Source of the DNA: Enterobacterales bacterium
GTDB taxonomy: Bacteria > Pseudomonadota > Gammaproteobacteria > Enterobacterales > Succinivibrionaceae
DNA length: 10,024 nt
NCBI GenBank assembly: GCA_900768635.1
Contig: CAAGDP010000228.1
Span: forward strand, 1 to 10,024
Reading direction: 5' to 3'
Position numbers and translations under genes: made by a program. Of this stretch, positions 7,168-10,024 are shown one piece after another (positions within the stretch are counted from its first letter, which is position 1; each line of letters begins with the position of its first letter). Below the pieces are notes generated by a model. It made no database searches, had not been told where the DNA came from, and saw only the letters and a program-made list of their open reading frames with translations.

Positions 7168-7400
7168 TTTATATTCCGTAAATGTCAAGCTGTTAACTTA
7201 CATTCTGGCCCGAACCGGCGTTTACAGGATCACAGTCTGTTGTGCTCAGATCCCGCTGTCCTGAAGATTATCAGACAGCTGCGCAGAGGGCATTTCGTAA
7301 AAATACAAATCAGTTCTCCCTGATAAGGAGCCCTGAATTCTGATGATGGGAGTGACCTCCCAGAACTGCTCTGCAAATTTATCATAATCAGGCAGACAAT
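7168..7400 (-). promoter_or_regulatory. Long valS leader with alternative hairpins
   Basis: From the predicted start near 7400 the minus-strand transcript has about 233 untranslated bases. In transcript order it contains CAGTTCT (7368-7362), GGGAG (7361-7357), CTCCC (7352-7348), GGGAG (7320-7316) and AACTG (7315-7311). The first GGGAG can pair with CTCCC (loop GTCA), or that CTCCC can pair with the later GGGAG. A 5-bp ATCAG/CTGAT stem (7324-7320 with 7313-7309) is then followed by TTGTATTTTTA. A 6-bp GCTGTC/GACAGC stem lies at 7279-7255. No T-box landmarks and no valine-rich leader peptide are seen. Attenuation is possible but unproven. Confidence 0.35.
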
Positions 7401-7406
7401 TTCTAA

Positions 7407-7435
7407 ATTTTAGTTAGTTAAAAAATGCTTTTCAA
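7407..7435 (-). promoter_or_regulatory. valS promoter
   Basis: On the minus strand TTGAAA (7435-7430), a 17-base spacer and TAAAAT (7412-7407) form a strong sigma70-like promoter. Transcription would start near 7400, about 233 bases before the valS ATG. Confidence 0.6.
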
Positions 7436-7446
7436 TGTATTTTTAC

Positions 7447-7502
7447 TACTATTCACATCTACCTTTCCTGAAAATAGTAATAAGGCAGGGTTGTGAATAG
7501 TA
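7447..7502. repeat. 11-bp perfect inverted repeat between divergent promoters
   Basis: TACTATTCACA (7447-7457) and TGTGAATAGTA (7492-7502) are perfect inverted arms around a 34-base centre that carries another ATAGTAA. Directly after it, CTTCCAT (7514-7520) and ATGGAAG (7537-7543) form another 7-base pair. The block lies just upstream of the valS promoter in the divergent intergenic region. It could be a binding site pair or a dispersed palindromic repeat. Confidence 0.6.
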
Positions 7503-7720
7503 ACCTTTGAAAACTTCCATCTTGAATCCATTATTTATGGAAGAAACAGTCATAATCGGAGTAGATAAAAGAGCTCAGTGAGTGATTAGTAACCCCGAAG
7601 GATGGAACGATGGTGGATTATTATCGGCAAATTTGTCTCCTGAGTAATTCTTCTTACTTAAATTCTAATACTTAAAAGCTTTCCATAAGTTACTGCTCCG
7701 AAACTGACAGCAGAATTTTC
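7503..7720. other. Intergenic stretch, no gene identified
   Basis: No protein or RNA gene is convincing here. A 21-codon frame at 7610-7675 has AAGGAT at a suitable distance. An overlapping 13-codon hydrophobic frame starts at 7602. Neither has a recognisable product, and both may be chance. No known riboswitch core was recognised. Confidence 0.4.
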
Positions 7721-7721
7721 G

Positions 7722-7762
7722 GTGATATATGTCATTTTTTTTTATCTGTTTTTTGCTAATAT
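7722..7762 (+). promoter_or_regulatory. Candidate CRP-like site and -10 of the nucleotidase gene
   Basis: GTGA, six bases and TCAT (7722-7735) resemble the core of a CRP site (GTGA-N6-TCAC). TAATAT at 7757-7762 is a fair -10 box but has only a T-run where a -35 would be. With transcription starting near 7769, the dyad centre falls at about -40.5, the position for an activator replacing a poor -35. The arrangement is inference from spacing alone. Confidence 0.3.
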
Positions 7763-7879
7763 TGCATATGGTGTTGATCGGTTTCATGTTTTCTGTTGCC
7801 TCTCCAGGTAACAGATATCTGGTGAAGAGCTGATAACAGCCGAATCATGTCTATGCAACCAACTTGATGAATCAAAACT

Positions 7880-9730
7880 ATGAACGTGATAAAAACTAGA
7901 AACTTACTTTGGATGCTTCCTATGATGTGTAGTGGATGCTTCTTGTCAGGATGTACTACTACAACGGAGACAGTTTCCGATGATACGCTGAGTACTAAAA
8001 TCGGAAAAGTGGATACTTTGCCGTCAGCCTCTCCGGAGCAGGATTTTGTTCTGGAAATAATTCATATGAACGACGTCCATTCCTATATTTCTCCTGTACC
8101 TGTTACTCTGAAGACTCCATCCGGAACAGTAAGCGTAATGGCTGGCGGACCTGAAGCCTTTAATAGCATTATCCAACAACGCAGAGCAAAAAATCCTGAT
8201 CTCCTGGTTATTTCAGCCGGCGATCAGATTACCGGTAATGCTGCCAATTACGATCTTTTTCATGGTGAGGCTGATGCAGCTCTTCATGGCCTGTTCAAGG
8301 ATGACTACTGGGTATTTGGTAATCACGAATTTGATCACGGAGGTAAAGGTATAGCTGTCTATCAGTCCTTTCTTAAGAAACTTGCTCCTGATACGGTATT
8401 GTTGAACACTGACGTTTCCATGAGTCCTGAAAACCCTGTTAAAGATCATGGTGTCAGACAGGATATTAAGACCATTAACGGTCATAAAGTGGTGTTCTAC
8501 GGTGTAACTGCTGTAGATAAGGTGCCACGAAGCTCAAATCCCGATCCGGATATGACTTTTGCTGCTACAGTTCCGCTTATTAACAGCATAAGTGCTGAAA
8601 ATGAGGCAACAGCTCCAATTCAGGTGCTGGTGACTCATCAAGGTCTGGCCATGGATCGCTTAAACAGCTCTCAGCTTAAGGATATTGATATTATTGTTGG
8701 CGGTGATTCTCACAGTCTTTGCGGAAACTTTTCCAAATATGGTCTTAATGAAGAATGTTCTTATCCATTAACCTTACAAAATGCCAGCGGTCATAAAATC
8801 TGTGTGGTACAGGCTAATGAATATGGCAAGGTGCTTGGAGATCTCCGGGTTTCCTTTGATAAGGACGGACATGTTCTTTCCTGTAACGGTTATCCTTTTA
8901 TGCCTCTCTGGGCCGAAACCGCAGAATTTAAGAATACTTCCGAGGAATCTGACGCCAAGGCTGCAAATGCGGAAACAGTTATTAAGGAGATGATTAAGGA
9001 TCCTGATAACTCCTTTGTGCTGGCACAGCATAATTCAGCTGCAGAGCTGGCTATGAAACCTTATCTGGACAAGTTTAAAGAGGTTTATAAGCATCTGGGA
9101 ACCTCCAAAGAGGATTTGTGTGCAACCCGTTATCCGGGAGATGCCTGTGTAGTTAAAAATATTCCTAACTACCATGGTTCGGAAGTCTGCCAGGTTTTCG
9201 GTCAGATGTATATGGCAGAGGTTGGAGATGCAAATGCTGATTTCTTCCTGGGCAATTCCGGAATGTTTCGTATTGATATCAGACCGGGAGAATTTTCCGA
9301 AGCCACCCTTCTGGGCGTAACTCCTTTCGGTAATGATATTGTGACTGTCAAGGTTAAGGGCAGGGAACTGTTAAGTTTTCTTAATCAGGTACTAATCTTT
9401 ATCAACAAGGATATTACCGGCCGTGACGGCGGAGTGCCTTGCGGTTACGGGTTTACCTACGAGCTGGATAATACCAAGGCCAATCCGGTGGAAAATATCA
9501 AGATCAAGGGTAAGGATGGAGTGTATAAAGATCTGGATGGTAAAGCTACTTATACACTGGTTACAACCCGCTATCTTATGAAAGGGAAGGACGGTTACGG
9601 CAATTTAAGCAAGAAAAAGATCCTTAAAGACTATGGTGCTGATTCCAATCTGATAAGAGAATATCTTAAGAAGAATACGGTACTTCCTCTTAAACCTGAG
9701 GAAAAAACCATATCCCGTTTTGCAAAGTAA
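7880..9730 (+). CDS. 5'-nucleotidase / metallophosphatase lipoprotein (NadN/UshA type)
   Basis: A 616-residue secreted phosphoesterase that probably removes phosphate from nucleotides, perhaps NAD-derived, outside the inner membrane for nucleoside salvage. The N-terminus has KTR, a hydrophobic stretch and a lipobox LSGC with Cys25, so it should be a lipoprotein. The metallophosphatase domain (about 57-330) has NDVH with D65 and H67, GD at 114-115, GNHE at 147-150, H253 in VTHQG, and GGDSH at 274-278. The 5_nucleotid_C domain (about 380-600) has NSGMFRIDI at 459-467, TPFGND at 481-486, GYGFTYE at 522-528 and the KDGYGN loop at 570-575, where aromatic residues stack on the base. The GGDSH motif has Asp where UshA has metal ligand His252. 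Blocks around YPLTLQNASG and CATRYPG remind me of NadN. The ATG is the first possible start after an in-frame stop and lacks a good Shine-Dalgarno sequence; a 10-residue out-of-frame ORF from 7867 overlaps it. Confidence 0.88.
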   Translation: MNVIKTRNLLWMLPMMCSGCFLSGCTTTTETVSDDTLSTKIGKVDTLPSASPEQDFVLEIIHMNDVHSYISPVPVTLKTPSGTVSVMAGGPEAFNSIIQQRRAKNPDLLVISAGDQITGNAANYDLFHGEADAALHGLFKDDYWVFGNHEFDHGGKGIAVYQSFLKKLAPDTVLLNTDVSMSPENPVKDHGVRQDIKTINGHKVVFYGVTAVDKVPRSSNPDPDMTFAATVPLINSISAENEATAPIQVLVTHQGLAMDRLNSSQLKDIDIIVGGDSHSLCGNFSKYGLNEECSYPLTLQNASGHKICVVQANEYGKVLGDLRVSFDKDGHVLSCNGYPFMPLWAETAEFKNTSEESDAKAANAETVIKEMIKDPDNSFVLAQHNSAAELAMKPYLDKFKEVYKHLGTSKEDLCATRYPGDACVVKNIPNYHGSEVCQVFGQMYMAEVGDANADFFLGNSGMFRIDIRPGEFSEATLLGVTPFGNDIVTVKVKGRELLSFLNQVLIFINKDITGRDGGVPCGYGFTYELDNTKANPVENIKIKGKDGVYKDLDGKATYTLVTTRYLMKGKDGYGNLSKKKILKDYGADSNLIREYLKKNTVLPLKPEEKTISRFAK

Positions 9731-9781
9731 AGGGTTATTCGAAAACACCTGATTTTGCTGCAGGACAAACAAAGATAATAT

Positions 9782-9808
9782 AAAAAGGATACATATGTAT
9801 CCTTTTTT
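9782..9808 (+). terminator. Perfect palindromic terminator after the nucleotidase
   Basis: The 26 bases from 9782 to 9807 are a perfect palindrome: an A-run, GGATAC, ATAT, GTATCC and a T-run (six T in total). It is an intrinsic terminator for the nucleotidase. Because of its symmetry it should also act in reverse on transcripts leaving the mobile element to the right. Confidence 0.88.
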
Positions 9809-9878
9809 GATATGATAAATGAATGTTCCGGGGTAGATGATGAGCAGACAAAATGTTCATTACGGGATAGTATTTGCA

Positions 9879-10024
9879 GTCAACTACCCACCACCTAAAG
9901 GTAGTAGGCTTGTAACTGCCCAGTCGTAATAACGGCTTACGCCTCCGACCTTTAACCCCGATAGATATTGCTATCTAAAGTGGCGTTACATCATAGGGTG
10001 GTTGACAACACCCTTTACAGTAAA
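9879..10024 (-). ncRNA. Omega RNA-like scaffold of an IS200/IS605 TnpB element (partial)
   Basis: Read on the minus strand, this carries the sequence I know from the 3' end of tnpB elements: GGTCGGAGGCGTAAGCCG, then GACTGGGCAGTTACAAGCC, and finally a hairpin and GGTGGGTAGTTGAC. The stems are CTATC/GATAG (9975-9971 with 9964-9960), GTCG/CGAC (9949-9946 with 9926-9923) enclosing GGC/GCC with a GTAA loop, and a 9-bp hairpin (9908-9900 with 9895-9887, loop TTTA). The hairpin is fully paired only as minus-strand RNA, using G-U wobbles. A long-range stem, GTCAACCACCC (10006-9996) with GGGTAGTTGAC (9889-9879), closes the whole with one mismatch. Omega RNAs guide the TnpB nuclease; the guide would be host sequence just left of 9879. 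The start of the RNA and tnpB lie beyond the window edge. Confidence 0.72.
9879..10024 (-). mobile_element. Right end of an IS200/IS605-family element
   Basis: IS200/IS605 elements have no terminal inverted repeats but carry subterminal hairpins recognised by the Y1 transposase. The hairpin at 9887-9908 close to the GTTGAC edge fits the right end. The exact boundary cannot be fixed without an empty site; it should lie within a few bases of 9879. The element body extends rightward out of the window. Two minus-strand frames enter from the edge and stop at 9986-9988 and 9975-9977; either could be the end of tnpB, and neither is long enough to decide. The insertion lies about 70 bases past the nucleotidase terminator, so it disrupts no visible gene. 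Confidence 0.65.

Noticed and set aside
7168..7188. TTG start for valS adding seven residues
   Set aside because: The ATG at 7167 aligns with the E. coli start and has a better placed ribosome site.
6784..7323. A 179-codon plus-strand frame across the valS start and leader
   Set aside because: Most of it is antisense to conserved valS codons, with no Shine-Dalgarno sequence and no domain recognised.
7168..7400. T-box riboswitch upstream of valS
   Set aside because: The T-box consensus and specifier-loop architecture are not visible, and gammaproteobacteria generally do not use it.
7602..7675. Two overlapping tiny frames (13 and 21 codons) with an AAGGAT upstream
   Set aside because: Too short and without any recognisable product; a purine-rich stretch before an ATG is expected by chance.

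Overview
The window reads as chromosomal DNA of an AT-leaning gammaproteobacterium with mobile-element debris. The best phylogenetic signal is valS: its protein can be aligned from memory almost residue for residue with E. coli ValRS, with the KMSKS loop at the same residue numbers (554-558). O-acetylhomoserine sulfhydrylase, a NadN/UshA-type lipoprotein 5'-nucleotidase and an AAA_14/DUF4143 ATPase of a kind common in gut Firmicutes suggest an anaerobic gut or rumen member such as Succinivibrionaceae. That placement is inference.

Region 1 (1-2684) is accessory DNA. It opens with the 3' end of a truncated unrecognised gene (1-135) and a 370-base stretch with no gene but repeated GTTGAGACAGTG-like words. 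A terminator-like hairpin follows (623-672). Next comes a 31-bp direct repeat with a perfect 12-bp palindrome in each copy (770-800, 845-875), placed around a good sigma70-like promoter, and then the DUF4143 ATPase (895-2190). Downstream are a minus-strand open frame that looks like a decayed gene end (2262-2588), another hairpin terminator and two more GTTGAGAC words.

Region 2 (2685-7440) is core metabolism. metY (O-acetylhomoserine sulfhydrylase, +) is convergent with valS (valyl-tRNA synthetase, -). The two are separated by terminators; the one for valS is textbook. valS has a clear promoter about 240 bases upstream and a leader with mutually exclusive hairpins.

Region 3 (7441-9808) holds a regulatory-looking intergenic stretch, with an 11-bp inverted repeat and a CRP-like site at about -40 from a candidate -10. 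It is followed by a lipoprotein 5'-nucleotidase/metallophosphatase ending in a perfect palindromic terminator.

Region 4 (9870-10024) is the right end of an IS200/IS605-family element on the minus strand. It has the subterminal hairpin and conserved structured RNA typical of the omega RNA (guide scaffold) of TnpB. The tnpB gene itself should lie just beyond the right edge. This is the most interesting object in the window.
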